A DNA stretch of 64,000 nucleotides from positions 49,004-113,003 of the forward strand of contig NZ_JHWH01000016.1 in NCBI RefSeq assembly GCF_000622145.1, in the 5' to 3' direction. The translations under genes and the position numbers were made by a program. Of this stretch, positions 28,735-37,534 are shown piece by piece (position 1 is the first letter of the stretch; each line of letters starts with the position of its first letter). The DNA is from Paracoccus yeei ATCC BAA-599. Its GTDB lineage: Bacteria > Pseudomonadota > Alphaproteobacteria > Rhodobacterales > Rhodobacteraceae. Below the pieces are notes generated by a model. That model ran no database searches and was not told the origin of the DNA. It saw only the letters and a list, made by a program, of their open reading frames with translations.

Positions 28735-28959
28735 TGACCCCGCCCAGGATGATCCAGGCGATCAGCGCCCAGATCACCGCCGCGATCAGCGTGGCCAGCC
28801 ACATCTTGCGCTTCAGCCGCGGCTCGTGCGGGGCTCCCGCGGGCGTTCCGGGCGTCACCTGGCCCACGTCGGCCTGGCTTTTCTGGCCGATGGGCAGCAG
28901 GACGAACAGGACCAGGAACCACAGGACCGCATAAAGGACGATGCCGCCGGTCAGGTTCA

Positions 28960-28960
<1 letters not shown>
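28700..28960 (-). CDS. DUF1467 small membrane protein
   Basis: An 86-aa protein with two transmembrane helices (GGIVLYAVLWFLVLFVLLP near the N-terminus and LATLIAAVIWALIAWIIL near the C-terminus) and a short polar loop. DUF1467 is typical of alphaproteobacteria and often sits directly downstream of methylmalonyl-CoA epimerase, as here (TGATG, 1-bp overlap). Function unknown. Its 3' end overlaps the convergent EI24 gene by 35 bp. Confidence 0.85.
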
Positions 28961-29364
<404 letters not shown>

Positions 29365-29496
29365 GCTGTCCTCCGTTTGCATCGTTTTAGGCGGATGCGG
29401 GCCGGGGGCCAAGGAAAACCGCCGCGATTAACCGCTTGTTAGCCGAATCGCGGGATTCTGGCGGCACGAAGGTTCACTCTTGCAAGGATTCTGGTG

Positions 29497-30231
29497 ATGA
29501 GCGACGAACGAACGAACCGACTGGACGACGACCTGCCGACCCCGCGCCCGCTGCTGCCCGGACGTCCGCTCAGCGGCCTGACCGTGCTGGTGGTCGAGGA
29601 TTCGCGCTTTGCCTCCGAAGCGGTGCGGCTTTTGTGCCTGCGCTCGGGCGCGCGGATCCGGCGCGCCGATACCGTCAGGGCGGCGCTACGCCACCTGCAG
29701 ACCTATCGCCCCGGCGCGGTCCTCGTGGATATGGGCCTGCCCGACGGCGACGGGGCCGAGGTGATCCGCGCCATTGCCGGCAACACCCCCCGCGTGCCGG
29801 TGATCCTGGGGATCTCGGGCGATCCGGACAACCGCCAGGCCGCGCTGGACGCCGGCGCGGACGGTTTCCTGGCCAAGCCGGTCGAAAGCCTGGCCGGGTT
29901 CCAGCAGGCCATCCTGGACGCCCTGCCGCCCGGCGACCGTCCCCAGGGGCTGCGCCTGCTCAGCGATACGGTCGTGATCCCCGACCGGGGCGCGCTGCGC
30001 GACGACCTGGCCCATGTGGCCGAGGTGCTGTCGCTGGCCGACGACACCGCCGCCATCGACTATATCGCGCGCTTCCTGGCGGGGGTCGCGCGTTCGGCCC
30101 ACGACCGCCCGCTGGAGGTCGCGGCGACCGCGCTGGCGCGGGACCATGCGCAGGGCGCGCCGCTTGCCACGGACCTGGCGCGGATCAGCGGCATGGTGCA
30201 GGACCGGCTGGCGATGGTGCAGCGCCTGTAA
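29497..30231 (+). CDS. Response-regulator receiver protein with C-terminal helical region
   Basis: A 244-aa protein with a receiver domain at about residues 28-148: acidic pocket VVEDSRF, phospho-acceptor Asp in LVDMGLPDGDG and conserved Lys in FLAKPVES. The C-terminal ~90 residues are helical (ALARDHAQGAPLATDLARIS) with no recognisable DNA-binding or enzymatic domain, so it probably signals by protein contact. GTG (29494) and ATG (29497) are adjacent; AAGGA lies just upstream. No histidine kinase is next to it. Confidence 0.85.
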   Translation: MSDERTNRLDDDLPTPRPLLPGRPLSGLTVLVVEDSRFASEAVRLLCLRSGARIRRADTVRAALRHLQTYRPGAVLVDMGLPDGDGAEVIRAIAGNTPRVPVILGISGDPDNRQAALDAGADGFLAKPVESLAGFQQAILDALPPGDRPQGLRLLSDTVVIPDRGALRDDLAHVAEVLSLADDTAAIDYIARFLAGVARSAHDRPLEVAATALARDHAQGAPLATDLARISGMVQDRLAMVQRL

Positions 30232-30258
30232 CGCAGGGCTTGTGACAGGGCCCGGCGC

Positions 30259-31437
30259 TCAGGCCAGCATCCCCGGGTCGCCGCCCAGTTCCAACCCCGG
30301 GAAGATGGTCTGTTCCAGCAGGCCGCGGTCGATCCCGAACAGGCCGTGCATGGCCCAGCCGGCATAGGCGCGGATGTCGCGCGTGGGCATCAGGTCGCGG
30401 TCGGCGTAAAGCTGCCCCTCTCCCAGGCCGGGCCAGTCGCCATAGGCGCGCCCGCCCCGGATCGCACCCCCCGCCATGACCAGCGCGCCCCCCGTGCCGT
30501 GGTCGGTCCCGCCGGTGCCGTTCTCGCGCACGGTGCGGCCGAATTCGGTCATCGCCAGCACGGTCGTGCGCGACCAGTTCGGCCCCAGCCCGTCGCGCAG
30601 CGCCAGGATCGCCGCCGCCAGCCGGTCCAGCGAGCGGCCGATGATCTGGGGCTGGCGCACATGGCTGTCCCAGCCGGCGATCGAGAAGGCCGCGATGCGC
30701 GCCTCGCCGTTCAGCCGGGTCGCCGCGAAGGCCCCCAGCGCGGTCGCGTCCGCCGTGGGACCCTGGCTGCGGGCGATCTGGTCGGTTTCGGCGCTGACGC
30801 GGATCGCGTCGCGGGCGGCGTCGCGAAACAGCGGGTCGTCGTGATAGACATGCTCCAGCAGCATCTGCGCCTGCGGCGACAGCGTCAGCGAGGCGCGGGG
30901 CGCCCAGCTGAGATGGGGCGCATCGCCCGCCAGGATCCTCATCTGCTCGACGCCGACCGCATAGGCGGTCTCGGCCGAGGCCTTGGGCAAAGCCTGCAGC
31001 AGCCGGTTCAGCCAGCCACCGATGCGCCGGTCCACCGGCAGGTCGTTGCCGGTCCCCGCCTCGAGCAGGTCCTGGCCGTCGAAATGGCTGCGCTTGTCGC
31101 GATAGGGAGTCGAAACCGCATGGGCAAAGGCCAGCTCACCCGATTTCCATAGGGGCATCAGCGGTTGCAGCGAGGGGTGCAGCGCGTAGAAGCCGTCCAG
31201 GTCCAGCGCCCCCCGGTCCGGCCCGACCGAAATCTCGCGCCGGTACTGGGCCAGCATCGGGTCGCCATAGGGCTGGATCGCGTCCAGACCGTCCATCGCG
31301 CCGCGCAGGATGATGACGACCAGCCGGTTGTCGCCCGGCACCTGCGCGAAGGTCATCGAGGTCATCAGCGGATGCGCGGCGGCCGAGCAGCCGATCAGCG
31401 CGGCCCCCTTCAGGAACAGGCGTCGGTTCAGGTCCAT
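30259..31437 (-). CDS. DUF1501 (sulfatase-like fold) exported protein
   Basis: A 392-aa protein beginning MDLNRRLFLKGAALIG, a twin-arginine (Tat) signal, so it is probably exported folded. The DUF1501 domain is related to alkaline-phosphatase-like enzymes; visible pieces are VVIILRGAMDGLD at the start, SHFDGQDLLE, FGRTVRENGTGGTDHGTGG near the C-terminus. It is paired 10 bp downstream of a DUF1800 gene, an arrangement repeated across bacteria. Activity unproven. GGAGG precedes the ATG. Confidence 0.88.
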   Translation of the reverse strand: MDLNRRLFLKGAALIGCSAAAHPLMTSMTFAQVPGDNRLVVIILRGAMDGLDAIQPYGDPMLAQYRREISVGPDRGALDLDGFYALHPSLQPLMPLWKSGELAFAHAVSTPYRDKRSHFDGQDLLEAGTGNDLPVDRRIGGWLNRLLQALPKASAETAYAVGVEQMRILAGDAPHLSWAPRASLTLSPQAQMLLEHVYHDDPLFRDAARDAIRVSAETDQIARSQGPTADATALGAFAATRLNGEARIAAFSIAGWDSHVRQPQIIGRSLDRLAAAILALRDGLGPNWSRTTVLAMTEFGRTVRENGTGGTDHGTGGALVMAGGAIRGGRAYGDWPGLGEGQLYADRDLMPTRDIRAYAGWAMHGLFGIDRGLLEQTIFPGLELGGDPGMLA

Positions 31438-31447
31438 GATCGTCCTC

Positions 31448-32818
31448 CTATCGCCGGTTGAAATCGCGCGAGGCCAGCACGATGGCCACGCCCTCGGCCT
31501 GGCTTTCGGCCTTGGGGACCGCCCAGGCCAGCGCCTCGGACCGGGTGGCCCCCAACGCCGCGTCCAGAAGGTCGCGCGGGTCGGGCAGCGGCTGCGCCAC
31601 CTTGCCGGGCACCCGCAGCGCCCAGGTGATCCGCGCCGCCAGAAGCTGCGGGGCGATCCAGGCGGTCGCATCCTCGGGCCAGCCGTCGGGGCCGGTCGGG
31701 CGCAGCCAGGGCTGGCCCATGCGCAGCATCGGGTCCAGCAGGAAGCCGTTGACCTGGGGAAAGTCGATGGCGGTGATCTGCTGGCCGGTCAGGCCAAGCG
31801 CGCGAAAGCTGGCGGCCAGGAAATCGAAGGGCTGGCGCGCCTTGGCGCGCAGCGTCGCGGCCAGCGCCGGATGGGTCGCCATCACCCGATAGACCTGCGG
31901 CAGGTCGCCCCCGGTGTCGCGCCAGGTCGCGGCCATCGCGTCCACCAGGTCCGGCGCGGGATCGTCCGCGATGAAATGCACCGCCAGCTTGCGCGAGATG
32001 AACTGCGCCGTCTCGGGCCGCCGGGCGATGTCGCGAAAGGCCGCGCGGATCGCCTCGATCCCGTCGCGCCTTGTGCCGCCATAGCTTTTGCCCAGGACCG
32101 TCTCGGCCCCCGGCTCGGCGATCTGGGGGCGAAAGGCAAAGCCCGCCTGGGTCGAATAGGTCAGCCCGGTCAGCAGTTCGGCCATCTCGCGCACGTCGTC
32201 CTGCGTATAAGGCGCGCCCACGCCCAGCGAATGCAGCTCCATCGCCTCGCGTGCGAGGTTTTCGTTCAGCCCGACCTCTTGCCCCGGGCGGCGGCGCGCA
32301 AAGACCGAATTCGGGCCACGGCTGGCGTTCTGGTTCAGATACAGCAGCATCATCGGATGGGTGTCGGCGGCAAAGAACAGGTCCTCGAACCGGCCGTTCA
32401 CATGGGGCCGGATCGCCTCGTCCACGAAAGCCAGGGCCAGCGGATTGTGGCCGCCGTTCATCGGGCTGATTGTGAAATGATCGGCCCAGAACTGCACCAG
32501 CCGTTCGCCGAAGCCCGCCTCGGCGTCCACGGCCCGGGCCAGCCGGCGTTGCAGGTCGCGCCCGAGCAGCCTGCCCATCTCGCGGTTATAGGCGGTGAAT
32601 TCGGCCTCCTCGGCCTCGCCACCCTCGCGCCGGGCCTTGGTCAGGGCGGCGAGCTTCGCCCCCATCTCCTGCGCGCGGGCGGTCGTCATCGCCTCGGGGC
32701 CGGGGCCCGCCGATGCGGCCGAGGCCAGCACCGTCTCGATGTCCTGCGGCGGGGCCATCAGCGGCGACAGACCGTAGCCCAGGCGAATCGCGGCGATTTC
32801 GGGAAATTCGATCGACAT
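31448..32818 (-). CDS. DUF1800 family protein
   Basis: A 456-aa protein of DUF1800, almost always encoded next to DUF1501 as here. Family pieces include AIRLGYGLSP at the start, VQFWADHFTISP, AREAMELHSLGVGAPYTQDDV and ELLTGLTYST. No signal peptide is obvious. Function unknown; it probably acts with its Tat-exported DUF1501 partner in the same operon. Confidence 0.88.
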   Translation of the reverse strand: MSIEFPEIAAIRLGYGLSPLMAPPQDIETVLASAASAGPGPEAMTTARAQEMGAKLAALTKARREGGEAEEAEFTAYNREMGRLLGRDLQRRLARAVDAEAGFGERLVQFWADHFTISPMNGGHNPLALAFVDEAIRPHVNGRFEDLFFAADTHPMMLLYLNQNASRGPNSVFARRRPGQEVGLNENLAREAMELHSLGVGAPYTQDDVREMAELLTGLTYSTQAGFAFRPQIAEPGAETVLGKSYGGTRRDGIEAIRAAFRDIARRPETAQFISRKLAVHFIADDPAPDLVDAMAATWRDTGGDLPQVYRVMATHPALAATLRAKARQPFDFLAASFRALGLTGQQITAIDFPQVNGFLLDPMLRMGQPWLRPTGPDGWPEDATAWIAPQLLAARITWALRVPGKVAQPLPDPRDLLDAALGATRSEALAWAVPKAESQAEGVAIVLASRDFNRR

Positions 32819-32898
32819 GCGCCTGCACCTTCCTCGTCCGGGGAAAACCGTCCCCGGCGCCAGCTTATCGCATGTCGATGACAGAAGGTCAGTTCACG

Positions 32899-32940
32899 CT
32901 TTCGGCAGGTTGCCGCGATGCGGCAAGGGCCTGCCGAAAG
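32899..32940. terminator. Long hairpin between aspS and the DUF1800 gene
   Basis: CTTTCGGCAGG pairs perfectly with CCTGCCGAAAG, and inside it TTGCCGC pairs with GCGGCAA around GAT. There is no U-tract on either strand, so it is either a terminator of another type, an mRNA-stabilising end for aspS (stop 40 bp away), or a repeat element. Confidence 0.55.
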
Positions 32941-32979
32941 CCCGCCGGGCCTGCGCCATTCCCTTGCACCTGCCCGGTA

Positions 32980-34761
32980 TCATTCCTTGGGCAGCACTCG
33001 CAGGCGCAGTTCGCGCAACTGTTCGTTGCTGGGCTCGCTGGGGGCGCCCATCATCAGGTCCTCGGCGCGCTGGTTCATCGGGAACATGATGACCTCGCGG
33101 ATGTTCTGTTCGTCCGCCAGCAGCATCACGATGCGGTCGATGCCGGCCGCGCAGCCGCCGTGGGGCGGCGCGCCATAGCGAAAGGCCTTGACCATGCCGC
33201 CGAAGCGCTTTTCCACCTCGTCATGGCCATAGCCGGCCAGTTCGAAGGCCTTGAACATGATGTCCGGGCGGTGGTTGCGGATCGCGCCGGAAATCAGCTC
33301 GTAGCCGTTGCAGGCCAGGTCGTATTGATACCCCTTGATGGTCAGCGGGTCCTGGCTCTCCAACGCCTCAAGGCCCCCCTGCGGCATGCTGAAGGGGTTG
33401 TGCGAAAAGTCGATCCTGCCGTCGTCGCCCTTTTCATACATCGGGAAATCGACGATCCAGGCGAACTTGAACTGGTTCTCGTCGGTCAGGCCCAGTTCGC
33501 GGCCGATCTCGTTCCTGGCGCGGCCGGCGACGGCCTCGAACTGCTCGGGCTTGCCGGCGACAAAGAACACCGCGTCACCCTCGCCCAGACCCAGCTGCGC
33601 GCGGATCGCCTCGGTCTTGTCATGACCCAGCGCCTTGGCGATGGGGCCGGCCGCCTCGGTCGAGCCGTCCTCGGCCTTGCGCCAGAAGATATAGCCCATG
33701 CCCGGCAGACCCTGCGCCTGCGCAAAGGCGTTCATGCGGTCGGCGAACTTGCGACTGCCGCCGGTCGGCGCGGGAATGGCGCGGACCTCGGTCCCCTCCT
33801 GCTCCAGGAGCTTCGCGAAGATCGCAAACCCCGAACCGCGGAAGTGGTCGCTGACCACCTGCATCTCGATCGGGTTGCGCAGGTCGGGCTTGTCGCTGCC
33901 GTATTTCAGCATCGCCTCGGCATAGGGGATCAGCGGCCAGTCGGCATCGACCCGGCGACCGCCGCCGAATTCCTCGAACAGGCCCTGGATCACCGGCTGG
34001 ACGGCGGCGAACACGTCCTGCTGCTCGACGAAGGACATCTCGAGGTCGAGCTGGTAGAAATCGGTGGGCGAGCGGTCGGCGCGCGGATCCTCGTCGCGGA
34101 AGCAGGGCGCGATCTGGAAATAGCGGTCGAAGCCTGCCACCATGATCAGCTGCTTGAACTGCTGCGGCGCCTGCGGCAGCGCGTAGAACTTGCCCGGATG
34201 CAGCCGCGAAGGCACCAGAAAGTCGCGCGCGCCCTCGGGGCTCGAGGCGGTGATGATCGGGGTCTGGAACTCGGTGAAGCCCTGGTCCCACATCTTGTCG
34301 CGGATCCATTTGATGACGCGCGACCGCAGCATCATCTTCTGGTGCAGCCCGTCGCGGCGCAGGTCGAGGAAGCGATAGGCAAGGCGCGTCTCCTCGGGGT
34401 ATTCCTGTTCGCCAAAGACGGGCAGCGGCAGGTCGTCCGAGGCGCCCAGAACCTCCGTCCCAGTGGCATAGACCTCGATCTGGCCGGTGGGCAGCTTGGG
34501 GTTCACCAGGCTTTCGTCGCGCAGCTTGACGCGGCCGTCGATGCGGATGACCGTCTCGGCCCGCAGCCGCTCGAGCGCGGAAAACGCAGGGCTGTCGCTG
34601 TCGGCGATCACCTGGGTGATGCCGTAATGGTCGCGCAGGTCAATGAAAAGCACGCCCCCGTGGTCGCGAACCCGGTGCACCCAGCCCGAAAGGCGGACGG
34701 TTTCCCCGGCATTGGCGGCGGTCAGCTGGCCGCAGGTATGGCTGCGATAGACGCTCATCAT
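32980..34761 (-). CDS. aspS: Aspartyl-tRNA synthetase
   Basis: A 593-aa class II aminoacyl-tRNA synthetase of the bacterial type, with N-terminal OB-fold anticodon-binding domain (residues ~1-110, [23 protein letters not shown]), motif 2 [19 protein letters not shown] and motif 3 [19 protein letters not shown], plus the GAD insertion characteristic of bacteria. In organisms with GatCAB the enzyme can be non-discriminating; the sequence alone does not decide this. Monocistronic. Confidence 0.97.
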   Translation of the reverse strand: MMSVYRSHTCGQLTAANAGETVRLSGWVHRVRDHGGVLFIDLRDHYGITQVIADSDSPAFSALERLRAETVIRIDGRVKLRDESLVNPKLPTGQIEVYATGTEVLGASDDLPLPVFGEQEYPEETRLAYRFLDLRRDGLHQKMMLRSRVIKWIRDKMWDQGFTEFQTPIITASSPEGARDFLVPSRLHPGKFYALPQAPQQFKQLIMVAGFDRYFQIAPCFRDEDPRADRSPTDFYQLDLEMSFVEQQDVFAAVQPVIQGLFEEFGGGRRVDADWPLIPYAEAMLKYGSDKPDLRNPIEMQVVSDHFRGSGFAIFAKLLEQEGTEVRAIPAPTGGSRKFADRMNAFAQAQGLPGMGYIFWRKAEDGSTEAAGPIAKALGHDKTEAIRAQLGLGEGDAVFFVAGKPEQFEAVAGRARNEIGRELGLTDENQFKFAWIVDFPMYEKGDDGRIDFSHNPFSMPQGGLEALESQDPLTIKGYQYDLACNGYELISGAIRNHRPDIMFKAFELAGYGHDEVEKRFGGMVKAFRYGAPPHGGCAAGIDRIVMLLADEQNIREVIMFPMNQRAEDLMMGAPSEPSNEQLRELRLRVLPKE

Positions 34762-34818
34762 CTTTCCCCTTGTATCAGCCGAGGCATGAAGCGCGACACG
34801 GCCGGGAAGTCAAGCGAT

Positions 34819-35484
34819 CTAGAAGGGGCGCACCACGTTGCCGGAATAGAAATAGACCCCCATGCCCACGGTGAAGAGCGCATTCCCCGCCACCGCGTGC
34901 AGCACCCAGGCCGAAGGAAAGCCGCGCTTGAGATAGGCTCGGGCAAAGAACCAGCCGCCCACGAAGGTCAGGGCCGCGACCACCCAGGACCAGTACATCA
35001 GGTGGGCGAAGGAAAAGATGGCCGCGTTCAGTGCGATGGCGGCCCGGCCGCGCGGCAGGATCAGCGCATAGCGGTGAAAGAACAGCGGGCGAAAGATCAG
35101 CTCCTGCGGCAGGGCCGAGAGGATCGGGTAGAAGGTCCAGATCACCAGCATGAATTCGGGCCGGCTTCGGGCCATGTTGAAGATGGCGCCGGGGCGCTCG
35201 AACGACAGGATCAGCGCGCCAAGCGCCGTGGTGATGGCGATCATGCCCAGGATTTCCAGCCAGGGCAGCCGGCGCCAGCCGCGCACCAGGCTGCGCCAGT
35301 CGAAGCCGCCGGTGAACCACAACAACAGCAGCCCGGCGGCGCTGAACAGCGCCAGCGCCTCGAACAGCAGGTGGCCGGGCATGAACAACGCAATGGCCAG
35401 CGGCGCCCCGATATAGAGCGCCGCGAACTCCAGCCCAAGCAGGAACCGGCCTATTGCAGCCTCCGGTTCAGCCAGCGGCGCCAT
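34819..35484 (-). CDS. CPBP-family intramembrane protease-like protein
   Basis: A 221-aa membrane protein with six to seven hydrophobic helices. CPBP (Abi/Rce1-like) motifs are PQELIFRPLFFHRY, FSFAHLMYWSW and HAVAGN. The first motif is normally EExxxR; here it is QExxxR, with the remaining residues kept, so proteolytic activity is uncertain. The start at 35484 overlaps the GH25 gene end by 34 bp, suggesting coupling with that lysozyme gene. An upstream extension of the frame is a shadow of GH25. Confidence 0.78.
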   Translation of the reverse strand: MAPLAEPEAAIGRFLLGLEFAALYIGAPLAIALFMPGHLLFEALALFSAAGLLLLWFTGGFDWRSLVRGWRRLPWLEILGMIAITTALGALILSFERPGAIFNMARSRPEFMLVIWTFYPILSALPQELIFRPLFFHRYALILPRGRAAIALNAAIFSFAHLMYWSWVVAALTFVGGWFFARAYLKRGFPSAWVLHAVAGNALFTVGMGVYFYSGNVVRPF

Positions 35485-36239
35485 TCGGCGGGCGATCCGG
35501 CAAAGACGTTCAGGTCCACGTTGCCCTGGATGCCCGGGACGATGCCGGTGCCGGTGTATTGCCAGAAGCTGTAGCGCTGGCCGGGATAGACGATGCGGGG
35601 ATGGCCCGCGACCGAGCGCAGCCAGAACTCCTCGGGCCAGGAGCCGAGGTTGTTGTCGCGGTAGAAATCCACCGTGGTGTAGATGATCGGCCGCTGGCCG
35701 TAGTATTGATGCAGGATGTCCTTGAAAATCTTGGCTTCCCGCAGGACCTCGTTCGCCGGCGGGCGATACGGGCAGGTGCGCGAGGCGGTCCATTCCAGGT
35801 CGATGACCGGCGGCATGGCGCCGCGTTCGCGCGGCACGTTCTGGATGAACCAGGCCGCCTGCTGCGCGCCCGAGCGGCAGAAGTAGAAATAGTGATAGGC
35901 GCCGCGCGGAATCCGCGCCAGGGCCGCCTGCTGCCAGTAGGTGCGGAAGTTCGGGTCGGCGTGGTCGCCCCCCTCGGTGGCCTTGATGAAGGCGAAGCTG
36001 ACCCCCGAGGAGCGCACCGCGTTCCAGTTGATATTGCCCTGATAGCGGGAAATATCAATGCCATGCACGGGATGGTCATAGGGATGTCCGCCCACCCAGG
36101 CGTGCGGCGCGCTGTCGCCGAAGGCCGGCCCGCTGCCCTGCCCCACCATCACGGCACGGCTGCCGCCCCCGCCTCCGCCACCGCAGGCCGCGAGCGCCGC
36201 GACCAGCAGGACCATCATCATTCTGCCGAAGAATTTCAT
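35451..36239 (-). CDS. GH25 lysozyme-like lipoprotein
   Basis: A 262-aa predicted lipoprotein: signal MKFFGRMMMVLLVAALAAC ends in a lipobox with Cys19, then a poly-Gly stretch. The GH25 domain follows, with GIDISRYQGNINW at its start and the catalytic DLEW in PPVIDLEW, plus FIKATEGG and YTGTGIVPGI. Enzymes of this family cut the beta-1,4 MurNAc-GlcNAc bond of peptidoglycan. Chromosomal in context (upstream of the CPBP gene), although it is also the last intact gene before the mobile island. Confidence 0.9.
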   Translation of the reverse strand: MKFFGRMMMVLLVAALAACGGGGGGGSRAVMVGQGSGPAFGDSAPHAWVGGHPYDHPVHGIDISRYQGNINWNAVRSSGVSFAFIKATEGGDHADPNFRTYWQQAALARIPRGAYHYFYFCRSGAQQAAWFIQNVPRERGAMPPVIDLEWTASRTCPYRPPANEVLREAKIFKDILHQYYGQRPIIYTTVDFYRDNNLGSWPEEFWLRSVAGHPRIVYPGQRYSFWQYTGTGIVPGIQGNVDLNVFAGSPAEWRRWLNRRLQ

Positions 36240-36304
36240 CTCTGCCCCTTGCCCGATGCGCCTGTCCCGGCGCCTTGGGCCCTTATCGCAAAGGTGGGCC
36301 TCTG

Positions 36305-36322
36305 TGTCACGGTGGCGTGACA
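36305..36322. promoter_or_regulatory. Perfect 7-bp inverted repeat upstream of the GH25 gene
   Basis: TGTCACG-GTGG-CGTGACA is a perfect palindrome, followed by a GTCACG half-copy at 36323. It lies 65 bp upstream of the GH25 start and before the mobile debris. It could be an operator or a boundary scar. Confidence 0.35.
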
Positions 36323-36428
36323 GTCACGAATATGTCAGCGGACGGTGGTGGCCGCGCAACAGGGCGCGCGTTGCGCGGGTCGCACAGGGGATGGGGGAAA
36401 GGAATGGGGAGACCGAACTCAGGATAAC

Positions 36429-36668
36429 ATGTTCACCGGCCTGGATGTCGACAAGGCGACGATTTCAGTTGCGGTTGCGCAGGGCAAACGCGGTGGCGAG
36501 GTTCGCCACCGGGGACAGTGCCGCACCGTCCCGATCAGGTTCGCAAGCTCGTGGAGAAGCTGGCGGTCAGCGGGGAGCGGCTACATTCTTGCTATGAAGC
36601 AGATCCTTGCGGCTACGGCCTGCACCGGCAACTCGCCGAACTTGGGCATGGCCGCATCGTGGTGGCCC
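36429..36668 (+). mobile_element. IS110-family transposase, N-terminal fragment
   Basis: Translation begins MFTGLDVDKATISVAVAQGK, then after a frameshift near 36520 continues PHRPDQVRKLVEKLA and CYEADPCGYGLHRQLAELG, the N-terminal (DEDD/RuvC-like) part of IS110/IS1111-type transposases. It breaks off about 36668, where an inverted trbK start begins. Neither catalytic completion nor the C-terminal serine domain is present, so it is a dead 5' fragment. Confidence 0.8.
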
Positions 36669-36982
36669 AGCATCTTGCCGTCCATGGCAAGCGTCCCGGT
36701 CAGTCGTTGCCGTTGAACATCTGCGCATGTCCGGGTTCGCATGCGCTGCGCGGCGTCAGAAACCGGTCGCGCTGGATGCGGCCCTGCTCGGCGGCGGTCG
36801 CGCTCCGCTTCTGTCAGCGCATTGGCGGGGCCGGTCGCCGAGATGACGGCGATCAGGTCGGAAAGCTGCTGCGACTGGAACGCCAACAGTTGATTGCCGG
36901 CCTGCGTGACTTGCAGCGAGCCGGTCGCGCGCTGGCTCTGGCCGTCAAGCAAGGCCTTCTCGGCGCGGTTGCTGTCGATGTC
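36669..36982 (-). pseudogene. trbJ: Remnant of conjugal-transfer genes trbJ (C-terminus) and trbK (first codons)
   Basis: The minus strand reads TGSLQVTQAGNQLLAFQSQQ-type sequence followed by LSDLIAVISA, the C-terminal region of TrbJ from P-type conjugation systems. One frameshift near 36800 separates it from the matching tail RDRFLTPRSACEPG and MFNGND, with a stop at 36700. Fifteen bases on, ATG 36685 starts MDGKML, the usual beginning of the TrbK-alt entry-exclusion protein, which is cut off by the IS110 fragment. trbJ is cut off at its other end by the IS3 terminus at 36983. A relic of a plasmid or ICE; not functional. Confidence 0.75.
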
Positions 36983-37534
36983 TGAGCTGCTCCCCGGAAA
37001 TCGGACAGTGACGGAAGCTACGATCTGACGTTTGCTGGTCTCCAAGAACGAGGAGATCAGGAATGCGGAAACGCAGAAACCATGACGCGGGCTTCAAGGC
37101 GCGTGGCGTTCGAGGCGGTGAAGGGCGAGCGCACTGTGTCGGAACTGGCGGCCGAATACGGCGTGCATCCAACGATGATCCATCAATGGAGCGAGCCATG
37201 TCCGCCATTGGTCCGAGGACAATGGCGAGCGCGCTGCTCGACGGAGCTGCGGATATCTTCGAGCGCGGCGGCAGAAAGCCTGTTGCGGAGGTGGATGAGG
37301 AGACGGTCCGGTCACTGCATGCCAAGATCGGAGAACTGGCTTTCGCCAACGATTTTTGTCACGAAAGCTCAAGCCGTGGACCGGCAAGTGAGGCGCGGGA
37401 TGATCGAGCGGGACCATCCTGCGCTGTCGATCGGGGCGCAGTGCCGTCTTCTGTCGATCTCGCGCTCGTCGTTCTACCACGAGCCACCGGGTGAGACGGA
37501 GGTGAACCGGGCTCTGATGCAGCTGATCGACCGT
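36983..37534 (+). mobile_element. Decayed IS3-family element (orfA/orfB fragments)
   Basis: The left end TGAGCTGCTCCCCGGAAATC looks like an IS3-family inverted repeat. The body encodes MRKRRNHDAGFK, then in shifted frames VAFEAVKGERTVSELAAEYG, LLDGAADIFERGG and IERDHPALSIGAQCRLLSIS with SRSSFYHEPPGE, i.e. OrfA followed by the start of OrfB. At least three frameshifts break it and it stops abruptly near 37534 inside hsdR. No right inverted repeat is seen, so insertion was followed by deletion. Confidence 0.8.
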
